A stretch of 29,143 nucleotides of DNA from a virus. Positions within the stretch are counted from its first letter, which is position 1; each line of letters starts with the position of its first letter. The translations under genes were made by a program, and so were the position numbers. Where the stretch lies: positions 1-29,143 of IMG/VR virus record IMGVR_UViG_3300021091_000302. The stretch is one strand, 5' to 3'. A model generated the notes under the pieces. It searched no databases and was not told the origin of the DNA. It saw only the letters and a list, made by a program, of their open reading frames with translations. Below are positions 8,192 through 14,790 of this stretch, in pieces.

Positions 8192-8350
8192 TTATTTTCT
8201 TTTTTTTAATTTTAGTTTTAAAAGTTGCAGTTTTTTATATTTCTTTACTTTCTTTGTATAAGCTTTTGTATTAAAGTAAATAGAAAGGTAGATATAAGCA
8301 AGGCCACCAATTATGAATATTAATAAACCTAATGCTGGATAAATTCCCAT
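8192..8350 (-). CDS. Small membrane protein with basic tail, 52 aa
   Basis: ATG at 8348-8350 preceded by GGAGA six nt upstream. The product MGIYPALGLLIFIIGGLAYI has one membrane helix (about residues 5-26), then a strongly basic Lys-rich tail ending KLKKRK. The positive-inside rule puts the tail in the cytoplasm. The downstream 47-aa membrane gene begins at the next base after its stop. Function unknown. Confidence 0.6.
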   Translation of the reverse strand: MGIYPALGLLIFIIGGLAYIYLSIYFNTKAYTKKVKKYKKLQLLKLKLKKRK

Positions 8351-8371
8351 TTAAATCTCCGTTGATTCAAT

Positions 8372-8395
8372 GGGTGCCGAATTGCTTCGGCACCT
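8372..8395 (-). terminator. Stem-loop between minus-strand genes
   Basis: GGTGCCGAA (8373-8381) and TTCGGCACC (8386-8394) form a perfect 9-bp stem. On the minus-strand transcript the loop is GCAA, a stable GNRA tetraloop. No U-run follows on either strand, so it may be a processing or stability element rather than a strict intrinsic terminator. Confidence 0.55.
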
Positions 8396-8408
8396 GAAAT
8401 ATAGATTG

Positions 8409-8570
8409 TTATTCTTCATCCGTTTCGTCTATATCCTCGTCCTCATCTTCAACGCTGGATATATCAGAAACCTTATCTTCTAGGTCGTAAATTAAATCGT
8501 CAATTTCAGATTGTTTTTCTTTTATAGCTTCAATTATATCTTCAGGAGTCTTTAACTTTTTCTTAGCCAT
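8409..8570 (-). CDS. Small acidic protein with basic N-terminus, 53 aa
   Basis: The start is ATG at 8568-8570, chosen over an upstream in-frame ATG (8594) because AAAGGAG lies 3-4 nt farther upstream at the right spacing. The product begins MAKKKLKTPEDIIEAIKEKQ, has a predicted helical middle (possible coiled coil) and ends in a very acidic run of Glu/Asp (VEDEDEDIDETDEE). Such acidic small proteins are common among phage DNA mimics and chaperone-like factors, but no family is recognised. A late octamer at 8598-8605 precedes it. Confidence 0.65.
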   Translation of the reverse strand: MAKKKLKTPEDIIEAIKEKQSEIDDLIYDLEDKVSDISSVEDEDEDIDETDEE

Positions 8571-8597
8571 TGATTCTCCTTTGTTAATTGGCACTTG

Positions 8598-8605
8598 TAT
8601 TTATA
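8598..8605 (-). promoter_or_regulatory. Late promoter octamer for the 53-aa gene (divergent pair)
   Basis: TATAAATA on the minus strand, 27 nt before the ATG at 8570. It is one arm of a divergent pair with the plus-strand octamer at 8616-8623, the two being only 10 bp apart. Confidence 0.6.
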
Positions 8606-8615
8606 ATTATTATGC

Positions 8616-8623
8616 CATAAATA
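8616..8623 (+). promoter_or_regulatory. Late promoter octamer for the 507-aa gene
   Basis: CATAAATA on the plus strand, 9 nt before the ATG at 8633. The first base differs from the TATAAATA consensus, as in several other copies in this window. Confidence 0.5.
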
Positions 8624-8632
8624 TACATTGAA

Positions 8633-10156
8633 ATGAAAATATTTTGTATTCGTATTGGCAACAAATTAAGTCAACTTTATGAAGAATATTTAAAAGAAAA
8701 ACTTATTGATTATGATTTTTCTTGCATAAGAAAACCATTTAACAATAATGTCGCACATCAATGGAACAAAATATATTTTATGAATTTAAATATAAATGAA
8801 CCTATATGTGTTATTAATCCTGATATTTTATTATTAAATGACTATAAACAACTTTTAGATACGCCTATAAAACAAGGCCAATTTGTTGCAACATCTAAAT
8901 GGTGGGAAAAAAATAAACAATATAATATAGATAATTGTTTTTATAAATTCTATCCTAAAGATTGTAAATACATTTACGATAAATTTATATCAAATACAGA
9001 TAATTTTCAAAACGAATATAAGTCAAACAAATTTACTTTTGAAATACAAGATGGTGAACAATATTTTATAGAAGATAATATAAAAGAAAAATTAGAATTA
9101 ATTACAGTGCCTAATGAATGGTCTAATAGATGTTTACCAGGCAAAGAGAACAATGAAAAATTTGATGACACTGTAAAAATAGTAAGTTTTAAAAATTATT
9201 ATGATGACCCATTTACTATTAAAAAACCACACCAATGGACACATTATAAAAAATACAATACTGATAACTTTGAAGATACTTTTTATATATCAGATTATAA
9301 AGAATCTAGTAAAAACATATCAGAAAATTTATATGCCATTAATTTCTTTATTAAAGATAATGTAAAACATATATTAGAAGATTTTACTTTTTATGAATTT
9401 ACATTAAAAGAATTAGGTTTACCAAGTGCTGATGTAATATTAAAAGGTGTAAAAAACGTAGAGAAAAAAGTAGGTTTAGAAGGTTGGAAAATAAACGGTG
9501 GTGAAAACAAAGGCATATATGAAGGATTTTCTTTAACTTATAATAAAGATTACTTTGATAAAACTGTTTCACCATATCATCAAACTTGGGGCCACAAGTT
9601 ACAAAATCAAATCTTTAGTGGTCGTGTAAGTTTAGGTAAATTCAAAGACCAAAAAAATAACTATTATGATACTTTTGGTTTTAGAAATATGCACGATATA
9701 ATCTACGATAATTTTAAAGAATTATTAGATCGTTTAAATATGCCATTATTAAGAAGCCGTGTTGCATATCTTTGGCATCATAATGACATATACGATAATT
9801 TTTTGGCCAACTGGCACGTAGATGAACCATCATTTGAAATGTTAAGAGTAAATATACCATTACAAACAAGACCTGAATTTCAAATACGTATTAAAGGTTC
9901 AGATTGGCACGGTAATATTTTTGAAATGGAAAAACATTTAGAAGTAGGCAAAGCGTATATATGGAATACAAATATACCACACGCCTATGGTTCTATACAC
10001 GGTGCACCAGAGGATTTTGAAAGAATACATCTTGTATTAGGTTTATCAACGTATTTTGATTATGATAAAAAAAGAGATTGTTTTATTAAAAATTTAAATT
10101 ATGGTATGAAAATGAAAGATATTATTACACAAAAAAGGTTTGTAAAAAGAACTTGA
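8633..10156 (+). CDS. Fusion: glycosyltransferase-like N-terminus + 2OG-Fe(II) aspartyl/asparaginyl beta-hydroxylase-like C-terminus
   Basis: A 507-residue protein with two parts. Residues 1-220 resemble a small nucleotide-sugar transferase-type fold (INPDILLLND near 61-70, in the position of a DxD-like motif, with WNKIYFMNLN before it); this is tentative. Residues 340-475 carry a 2-oxoglutarate/Fe(II) dioxygenase of the aspartyl/asparaginyl beta-hydroxylase type: H395-V-D397 as the HxD iron pair, R405 and the NIPL strand after it, distal H450 (NTNIPHAYGS), and R464 (FERIHLVLGLS) for 2-oxoglutarate. The substrate is unknown. It is followed immediately by a second oxygenase of the same kind. 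Only the C-terminal call is firm. Confidence 0.72.
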   Translation: MKIFCIRIGNKLSQLYEEYLKEKLIDYDFSCIRKPFNNNVAHQWNKIYFMNLNINEPICVINPDILLLNDYKQLLDTPIKQGQFVATSKWWEKNKQYNIDNCFYKFYPKDCKYIYDKFISNTDNFQNEYKSNKFTFEIQDGEQYFIEDNIKEKLELITVPNEWSNRCLPGKENNEKFDDTVKIVSFKNYYDDPFTIKKPHQWTHYKKYNTDNFEDTFYISDYKESSKNISENLYAINFFIKDNVKHILEDFTFYEFTLKELGLPSADVILKGVKNVEKKVGLEGWKINGGENKGIYEGFSLTYNKDYFDKTVSPYHQTWGHKLQNQIFSGRVSLGKFKDQKNNYYDTFGFRNMHDIIYDNFKELLDRLNMPLLRSRVAYLWHHNDIYDNFLANWHVDEPSFEMLRVNIPLQTRPEFQIRIKGSDWHGNIFEMEKHLEVGKAYIWNTNIPHAYGSIHGAPEDFERIHLVLGLSTYFDYDKKRDCFIKNLNYGMKMKDIITQKRFVKRT

Positions 10157-10181
10157 CAAAATTACATATATATGATATATT
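10153..10181 (+). promoter_or_regulatory. Sigma70-type promoter giving a leaderless start
   Basis: The -35 is TTGACA (10153-10158), spacer 17 bp, and extended -10 TGATATATT ends at 10181. Six bases later comes the ATG at 10188, so the predicted transcription start is the start codon itself. The -35 overlaps the stop codon of the upstream gene. Confidence 0.7.
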
Positions 10182-10187
10182 AAGAAT

Positions 10188-10757
10188 ATGCGGAACATAC
10201 GTATTATAAAAGAAAACATTGACGTATCAGAAATTGTCAAAGATATAGAGAGATATCCTGAAGATTGGGGTAATGTAGGCCGTATGAAAGGTGTAGATAG
10301 ACAAGACCCTCATACTAAACTTGTACGTTCTGGTGTATTGCAATTAGTAATGGGAGGTATTTCAAAACCTGGTGAATTTATAGGTGATACAGAAATATGT
10401 GTACCAACAGACGCCACTAAAAGACATATTGCTATACAGAAGTGGTTATATGAAAACAATTTAAAACCTGGCCGTTGTGCTTTTCTTCGTACACCCATTG
10501 GTGAAATAACAGGCAAACATATAGATGAAGGAAAGTATTACCACACAAAAGACCGTTATCATCTTTCCATTACAGGCACATATCGTTACAGTGTATGGGA
10601 CGATGGCGATTTAGAATCTACAAAAGAAGAAGTGATTATAGAACCAGGTACATTCTTCTGGTTTAATAATAAGAAAAACCATATGGCCGAGAATATAGGA
10701 GACTGTGAAAGAATTGCTTTTATATTTGATGTGCCAATGTCGCCGAATAATCCTTAG
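10188..10757 (+). CDS. 2OG-Fe(II) oxygenase, aspartyl/asparaginyl beta-hydroxylase-like
   Basis: A 189-residue protein. Iron ligands are H111-I-D113 and H165 (NNKKNHMAENIG), with R123 (DRYHLSI) and R175 (ERIAFIF) as further conserved basic residues, of which R175 is the likely 2-oxoglutarate contact. The layout matches the compact jelly-roll of the family. It hydroxylates an unknown protein or small-molecule substrate using 2-oxoglutarate and O2. It has no ribosome-binding site: the sigma70-type promoter puts the transcript 5' end at about the ATG. Its TAG stop overlaps the convergent gene's stop by two bases. Confidence 0.82.
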   Translation: MRNIRIIKENIDVSEIVKDIERYPEDWGNVGRMKGVDRQDPHTKLVRSGVLQLVMGGISKPGEFIGDTEICVPTDATKRHIAIQKWLYENNLKPGRCAFLRTPIGEITGKHIDEGKYYHTKDRYHLSITGTYRYSVWDDGDLESTKEEVIIEPGTFFWFNNKKNHMAENIGDCERIAFIFDVPMSPNNP

Positions 10758-10772
10758 ATCTTATAAGGTTTT
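10752..10772 (+). terminator. Weak hairpin with T-run at convergent stops
   Basis: CCTTA (10752-10756) pairs with TAAGG (10764-10768), followed by TTTT. It overlaps the convergent stops of the two flanking genes. A 5-bp stem with two G-C pairs is weak, so this is tentative. Confidence 0.35.
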
Positions 10773-11164
10773 AATATTTCAACGACTTCGTCAAACGTCT
10801 TTGTGTGAATAGATAATTTAAATATACTTCTTGTCTTTCCATCAGACATATAAATCTGTGAAGCCGCTTCGTCAATTACCGCACATTCATACATTGTGTT
10901 TTTATCGTTTATAGTAAGATTAACAGGATCGCCAGATACAACAATATTAATTGAAACCTTACCATCATAAACAGGATCGCCACGGTTGTGATCTGTTAAC
11001 CAAGATATAGTACCTGATACACCTAAATCTTTGATAAACTTTTCAATGATCTCGGCCGTTGGATTGGCCAATACATTCTTAAAAGGAATACGTAATTGTT
11101 TTATATATTGCTTTTGTTTGTTTGGCGTTAATGATACCGTACCACTTTGTCTAACTATACCCAT
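10754..11164 (-). CDS. Conserved hypothetical protein, 136 aa
   Basis: Mixed alpha/beta, no membrane segment or cysteine cluster. The N-terminal half (MGIVRQSGTVSLTPNKQKQY, then FIKDLGVSGTISWLTD) and the C-terminal half with alternating strands (VSINIVVSGDPVNLTINDKN) are not recognised. The ATG is preceded by the octamer at 11170-11177 (minus), and it lies downstream of the oxygenase gene at 11169. It ends in a stop that overlaps the convergent gene's stop. Function unknown. Confidence 0.6.
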   Translation of the reverse strand: MGIVRQSGTVSLTPNKQKQYIKQLRIPFKNVLANPTAEIIEKFIKDLGVSGTISWLTDHNRGDPVYDGKVSINIVVSGDPVNLTINDKNTMYECAVIDEAASQIYMSDGKTRSIFKLSIHTKTFDEVVEILKPYKI

Positions 11165-11168
11165 ATGT

Positions 11169-11780
11169 TTATTTATGCTTGAAAGTTATAGGTAAACCTA
11201 AATGTGGTCTTCCATCAAATTTATTTTTTTCTGAATCGATTGATTGCACGTTGATATAATGCAAAAAAACTTGACCACAACTTTTACCTAAAAACTCATT
11301 TCTCCAATGTTCTAGTTCACAACCTTTATAAATCATTATATCACCTTGTTCTAAATTCACTTCTATTTCTTTATTTTCTTTATTTTTTAGATATATAGGC
11401 CAAGTATCGCCGCCTAAATTTAAAGTTAAAGAAATTTCACAAGATATTCTATCTTTATGTTTTTTTAATATATCACCTTTTTTATATATTCTAGCAAAAG
11501 AATATGTGGGGTATAAAGTTAAATCTGTAAAATTTTCTATTTTTGGTAAAAGATTTAATAATAATGTTTCCATAACAACATCTCCATAAATGCTAAATGT
11601 ACCAGGTACTTGATTGTAATTCCAAGAACCAAAATCGTTATTATTTTTATCAATGTATTTCGTATCAAAAAAAGTATATGATACTTTTCTTCTTAAATTA
11701 AAATAATCAAATATAAATGATGACATTTCTTTTGATATTACATTTTTTATTACTGTGTAACCTTCTTTTTTAAAAAACAT
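11169..11780 (-). CDS. 2OG-Fe(II) oxygenase family protein
   Basis: About 203 residues. ATG at 11780 is chosen over an upstream TTG because GGAG (11787-11790, minus) is correctly spaced. The C-terminal half has the jelly-roll oxygenase signature: H-K-D (HKDR, the HxD iron pair, about residue 108) and the distal His in ELEHWRNEF (about 158), then GQVFLHY. A basic residue in place of the usual Arg after the last strand is not obvious, so the 2-oxoglutarate contact is uncertain. It overlaps the upstream oxygenase gene by 11 nt, suggesting coupled translation. Substrate unknown. Confidence 0.75.
   Translation of the reverse strand: MFFKKEGYTVIKNVISKEMSSFIFDYFNLRRKVSYTFFDTKYIDKNNNDFGSWNYNQVPGTFSIYGDVVMETLLLNLLPKIENFTDLTLYPTYSFARIYKKGDILKKHKDRISCEISLTLNLGGDTWPIYLKNKENKEIEVNLEQGDIMIYKGCELEHWRNEFLGKSCGQVFLHYINVQSIDSEKNKFDGRPHLGLPITFKHK
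11170..11177 (-). promoter_or_regulatory. Late promoter octamer for the 136-aa gene
   Basis: CATAAATA on the minus strand, 5 nt before the ATG at 11164 and within the end of the upstream oxygenase gene. Confidence 0.45.
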
Positions 11781-12378
11781 TTTCAACTCCTATATTAAAA
11801 GAAAATGAAATTCTATCTTCATTTTTATTTAAATTCGGTTTAACTAAATGTCTTAACCAAGAAGGAAATATGTATAATCTATTTTGTATAGCAGGCATAT
11901 TATAAGTTAAAGAATTTTTTTCTGTTAGTGTATTTTTATATTCGTCCGACCAATCATATGATAATAATTCCATAGCAGGATGTATAAAATTAATATTACC
12001 GCTATTGGTATTAGTTTTTAGATAAAAAACACCTGAAAAAAGACAACCCGGATGAATGTGCGATACGTTTGTATCTTTGTAGTAATTTATATTAAACCAC
12101 ATAGTTTGTATTCTGTAGATTATATTTTTTTTAAAATTACAAAAAACTATATATTCAGAAACAAATTTAGATATATCATCTAATAATGGTTGCAATTCTA
12201 TATCTTTTAAATTTAAAAATAAACTTTGATATCCGCCTAGATTACTTTTAACTCGGCCTGTGGTGTCTGCATTTTTAATTTTATAAACGTAATCTAATAA
12301 TAAATCATTTTTTATTAATGGCAAATCAACACTAAGAATAGGTGATGGAAATAATATTTCATAATTAGCATTATTCAT
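11770..12378 (-). CDS. Putative 2OG-Fe(II) oxygenase (HxH-type, phage family)
   Basis: A 202-residue protein of the widespread putative 2OG-Fe(II) oxygenase group of marine phages (2OG-FeII_Oxy_5-like). The central block WFNINYYKDTNVSHIHPGCLFSG has the His pair at 107 and 109 (HIH rather than HxD), then GVFYLKTNTNSGNINF. Near the end FPSWLRHLVKPN supplies the distal His (177) and NEDRISFSFN the Arg (189). These are family-typical positions. The octamer at 12384-12391 is 5 nt before the ATG. Substrate unknown. Confidence 0.8.
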   Translation of the reverse strand: MNNANYEILFPSPILSVDLPLIKNDLLLDYVYKIKNADTTGRVKSNLGGYQSLFLNLKDIELQPLLDDISKFVSEYIVFCNFKKNIIYRIQTMWFNINYYKDTNVSHIHPGCLFSGVFYLKTNTNSGNINFIHPAMELLSYDWSDEYKNTLTEKNSLTYNMPAIQNRLYIFPSWLRHLVKPNLNKNEDRISFSFNIGVENVF

Positions 12379-12382
12379 ATTT

Positions 12383-13108
12383 TTATTTATGTTCTCTTGT
12401 AAACCTATGTGAAATGTTATACTTCCATTGTTCTTCGTGTTTTTTTATTTTATCATTGTATGGTAAATTTTCTATCTCTATATCTTTATCTCTAATAGGT
12501 ATAAGTTGACATAGAGGTGTTCCAGCTTTAATCAACACTTCTTCGTTTTTTCTGTGCCAAATTATAATAGGATTAATTTCAAAAAAATCTCCTGATTTTA
12601 AAATACCTTGTGTTGATGTAAATGATGTTTCATCAGAATAAGGAACAGATTGAATAAGTAAATTCCAACCTTTAGGTATAGATACCGACCAAGGCATAAT
12701 TATTTTAATTAATGTTTGTAAAGATTGTTTAGGTAAAGGCGTATTTAATTTAGGGTCATTACCTGAAAACCAAGAAATTAATTGTTTATTATATTTTTTT
12801 TGTTCCAGGTAAGAAAATATTTCACTTGGAATTATATATTCAAACTTATAAGGATCATCAGTTGTTTTGATTGTAAAATCAAACCACGTTTTTAAAATAT
12901 AACCTGTATTCAATATTGAATGAATTCCATCACACTTTATAACACCACTCATATGTTTACATTTATGATTGATTTGATAATCATTTTTATATTCTTGTGC
13001 TGATTTTTTTAACCAATTAAAGTAACTAGACTTACATTTTATAATAGGGTATTTTTCCAATACTTCTGGTAGACTACAATAGAATTTTATTTTTTTATTA
13101 AAAATCAT
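12383..13108 (-). CDS. Conserved phage protein of unknown function, jelly-roll-like
   Basis: A 241-residue protein. The segments PWSVSIPKGWNLLIQSVPYS and GILKSGDFFEINPIIIW followed by VLIKAGTPLCQLIPI suggest a beta-sandwich reminiscent of DUF6065-type proteins, which end in a GTP-x-Q-x-IP pattern. I cannot name a function. It is 8 nt downstream of the zf-CHCC gene and upstream of the oxygenase block, so it is probably cotranscribed from the same sigma70-type promoter. No signal peptide. Confidence 0.6.
   Translation of the reverse strand: MIFNKKIKFYCSLPEVLEKYPIIKCKSSYFNWLKKSAQEYKNDYQINHKCKHMSGVIKCDGIHSILNTGYILKTWFDFTIKTTDDPYKFEYIIPSEIFSYLEQKKYNKQLISWFSGNDPKLNTPLPKQSLQTLIKIIMPWSVSIPKGWNLLIQSVPYSDETSFTSTQGILKSGDFFEINPIIIWHRKNEEVLIKAGTPLCQLIPIRDKDIEIENLPYNDKIKKHEEQWKYNISHRFTREHK
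12384..12391 (-). promoter_or_regulatory. Late promoter octamer for the 202-aa oxygenase
   Basis: CATAAATA on the minus strand, 5 nt before the ATG at 12378 and inside the end of the preceding gene. Confidence 0.45.
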
Positions 13109-13116
13109 AGTTTAAT

Positions 13117-13293
13117 TCAATCTCTTTCTTTATAGACAAATACCTTACCACAATAATGACAGGCCGCCTTAGTACCATCCTTATATTCCTTTAATGTATA
13201 ATAGACCAAAGGATGAGTTGCCTCTTGTTGAACCTCATCATAACCATCACAGGAAACTTCGTGTGTATTTACATATATTACTGTATTGGACAT
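13117..13293 (-). CDS. Zinc-finger protein of zf-CHCC type, 58 aa
   Basis: ATG at 13291-13293, stop TGA at 13117-13119. The product begins MSNTVIYVNTHEVSCDG and contains the zf-CHCC arrangement: Cys15, then H27-P28-LVYY, a DG turn, and the C45-HY-C48 knuckle before GKVFVYKERD. The same small fold is common in alphaproteobacteria and in the NDUFS6 subunit of complex I. A phage role is unknown; a regulatory or cofactor role is inferred. It is read from a consensus sigma70 promoter whose -10 ends 5 nt before the ATG, so its mRNA is predicted leaderless. Confidence 0.78.
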   Translation of the reverse strand: MSNTVIYVNTHEVSCDGYDEVQQEATHPLVYYTLKEYKDGTKAACHYCGKVFVYKERD

Positions 13294-13298
13294 ATATT

Positions 13299-13327
13299 AT
13301 TATATATCAAACCTGGAACAGTGTCAA
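13299..13327 (-). promoter_or_regulatory. Perfect sigma70 promoter, leaderless, inside an inverted repeat
   Basis: On the minus strand: TTGACA (13327-13322), 17-bp spacer, TATAAT (13304-13299), both consensus. The gap to the ATG at 13293 is 5 nt. The -35 box sits in the loop of the inverted repeat CCTGGAA/TTCCAGG at 13312-13336. Confidence 0.75.
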
Positions 13328-13336
13328 GCTTCCAGG
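13312..13336. repeat. Inverted repeat around the -35 box (possible operator)
   Basis: CCTGGAA (13312-13318) and TTCCAGG (13330-13336), 7-bp arms separated by 11 bp that contain the -35. It could be an operator for a dimeric repressor, or a hairpin terminator of the upstream gp5 transcript. On the plus strand it is followed by AAATTTTTT. Confidence 0.45.
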
Positions 13337-13464
13337 AAATTTTTTGTCGTTATTTAAGTAAGGAATATTTACCAGTCCTGGCCATTAAGGCCTGTATAAA
13401 TGGCCTGTCTTGATGTTATTGCATTTATAGATTACAAAGGCCTTCCAGAATCAACACTGGCCGT
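13337..13464. other. Gap between gp5 and the zf-CHCC promoter
   Basis: No convincing gene here. The stretch has several GGCC-centred inverted repeats (for example GGCC-ATTAA-GGCC at 13380-13392), which may fold as weak hairpins behind gp5. The open plus-strand frames crossing it run antisense to gp5. Confidence 0.4.
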
Positions 13465-14562
13465 TTATGGGTTTAAATCAATTGTAGCACCACGCACAAT
13501 CACTGCACCTGAAGTGTTTTCTGTTGTATTGCCTTCTACGTTCTGCACCAGATTGCCGGCCACATCTATGGTCAAAGAACCACCTATCTTTAAATTTGTA
13601 TCACCACCACTGTTGAAATTAAGACGGCCGTTTAATGTATGTAAATTTATATCACCATTATCTACCTGTATATTAATATTTGCACCTGGCCCTATCTGTA
13701 TATCATAGTGATTATTTAATTCACCATTCTTGTTTATATAAAGTTTATGGCGGCCGTTGATTGTGGTATCGGATTTTCCTTGTATATAAACCTGGTTATC
13801 ACCTGTGGTGAGAATATATTGTTCACCTTTGATTATATCTGTTCGTGTACCGTTCGGATGGTATTCAATTGATGAACCTGTACGGTGGCGAATATGGATT
13901 CGTTCTGCGCCAGGTGTGTCATCAAATTCTTGTAAATGGCCAGACTCCGACTCATATACGTGATTGTATGGGTATAGAGCATTGTAAGGAATTTCAGGTT
14001 GATTCCAGGTATCACCATCGCTGGCCTGTGTTAATTCTCCATCTGCGGCAACCATTGAATTGTAATCGGCTGTTGCAACACCTGTTATACGTGTTGCTCT
14101 GCGAATTGTTAAACTAAGACTTGGATTGATTTCGTTTCCTTCGGTATCCTTGGCATTCACGGCCAGTCTATTGACATCTGGTTCGTCCTTGTATTTCGGA
14201 TAAATTTCATTTGGATCATAAAAACCTTTTCGATTATCGGCCAGTTCAGTTGGCCTGCCAGGTAAACTGCCTAATATAACCGGCTCTTGACGAGTAGTGC
14301 CATCACGAAAAAATCCAAACACCCAGCTTCCTTCGAGTAGTCCGGTCGCCGAAAATCCGATGCCTGAAATGCCACTGGCCGTTATAGGTAATACGCAAAG
14401 TGCCCAAGGTAAATCGGCCGTTGGGAGGGCCAGTTTGTCCTGCGTATGTGTGCCGACTATACGCACTTTAAGACGGCCGACTTTGAGTGGATCTTGTCTA
14501 TCTTCAACAACACCGAAGAAATAAAAGAAACCTCCGAGTCCCATAAAGTTTTCGTTATTCAT
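13465..14562 (-). CDS. 5: Baseplate central spike protein gp5, lacking lysozyme
   Basis: A 365-residue hub spike protein. The N-terminal OB-fold begins MNNENFMGLGGFFYFFGVVE and contains EDRQDPLKVGRLKVRIVGTH and later GFFRDGTTRQEPVILGSLPG, typical of gp5/VgrG. The C-terminal ~130 residues are a repetitive beta-prism (TTGDNQVYIQGKSDTTINGR, then NSGGDTNLKIGGSLTIDVAG). T4 gp5 is 575 residues with a lysozyme domain between these parts; here the two parts join without it. It is the last gene of the hub/tube block and is preceded by three tiny genes. Confidence 0.9.
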   Translation of the reverse strand: MNNENFMGLGGFFYFFGVVEDRQDPLKVGRLKVRIVGTHTQDKLALPTADLPWALCVLPITASGISGIGFSATGLLEGSWVFGFFRDGTTRQEPVILGSLPGRPTELADNRKGFYDPNEIYPKYKDEPDVNRLAVNAKDTEGNEINPSLSLTIRRATRITGVATADYNSMVAADGELTQASDGDTWNQPEIPYNALYPYNHVYESESGHLQEFDDTPGAERIHIRHRTGSSIEYHPNGTRTDIIKGEQYILTTGDNQVYIQGKSDTTINGRHKLYINKNGELNNHYDIQIGPGANINIQVDNGDINLHTLNGRLNFNSGGDTNLKIGGSLTIDVAGNLVQNVEGNTTENTSGAVIVRGATIDLNP

Positions 14563-14638
14563 TGTATTCTTTCATAGAGCGCTCGATAATAACACAACAG
14601 CATACGTTATTTCCGCTCATTTTTAATGGTCTACGCAT
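14555..14638 (-). CDS. Possible tiny protein, 27 aa
   Basis: ATG at 14636-14638 lies 1 nt after the stop of the 41-aa gene and the frame ends at 14555, overlapping gp5's start by 8 nt. The product MRRPLKMSGNNVCCCVIIER has three adjacent cysteines. Tight tiling supports it, but at this length an accidental frame is possible. Confidence 0.35.
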   Translation of the reverse strand: MRRPLKMSGNNVCCCVIIERSMKEYNE

Positions 14639-14639
14639 A

Positions 14640-14765
14640 TTACCCGGCCCACTTCGTAAAGACCACAAAGACAAGTAATCCGTAGTAAATCCACATCTCA
14701 CAGGTACAGGCCTGCGCTAGCACGACTTTATCTATCAGGTATTTTATTCTTTCAGATATTCTCAT
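14640..14765 (-). CDS. Small membrane protein, 41 aa
   Basis: ATG at 14763-14765 preceded by AAAGGT at a usable distance, stop TAA at 14640-14642. The product begins MRISERIKYLIDKVVLAQAC and continues with a hydrophobic run (WIYYGLLVFVVF) near residues 25-36, giving one membrane helix after a charged start. A CTC pair (Cys20, Cys22) precedes the helix. Not recognised; it could be a small holin- or spanin-like protein, but nothing proves it. Confidence 0.55.
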   Translation of the reverse strand: MRISERIKYLIDKVVLAQACTCEMWIYYGLLVFVVFTKWAG

Positions 14766-14790
14766 AGTACCTTTGGTTACCTGCGATTAG

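Noticed and set aside
13213-13708. Plus-strand frames 13213-13413 and 13400-13708
   Set aside because: Antisense to zf-CHCC and gp5, lacking start signals. The zf-CHCC frame on the minus strand has a recognisable motif and a consensus promoter.
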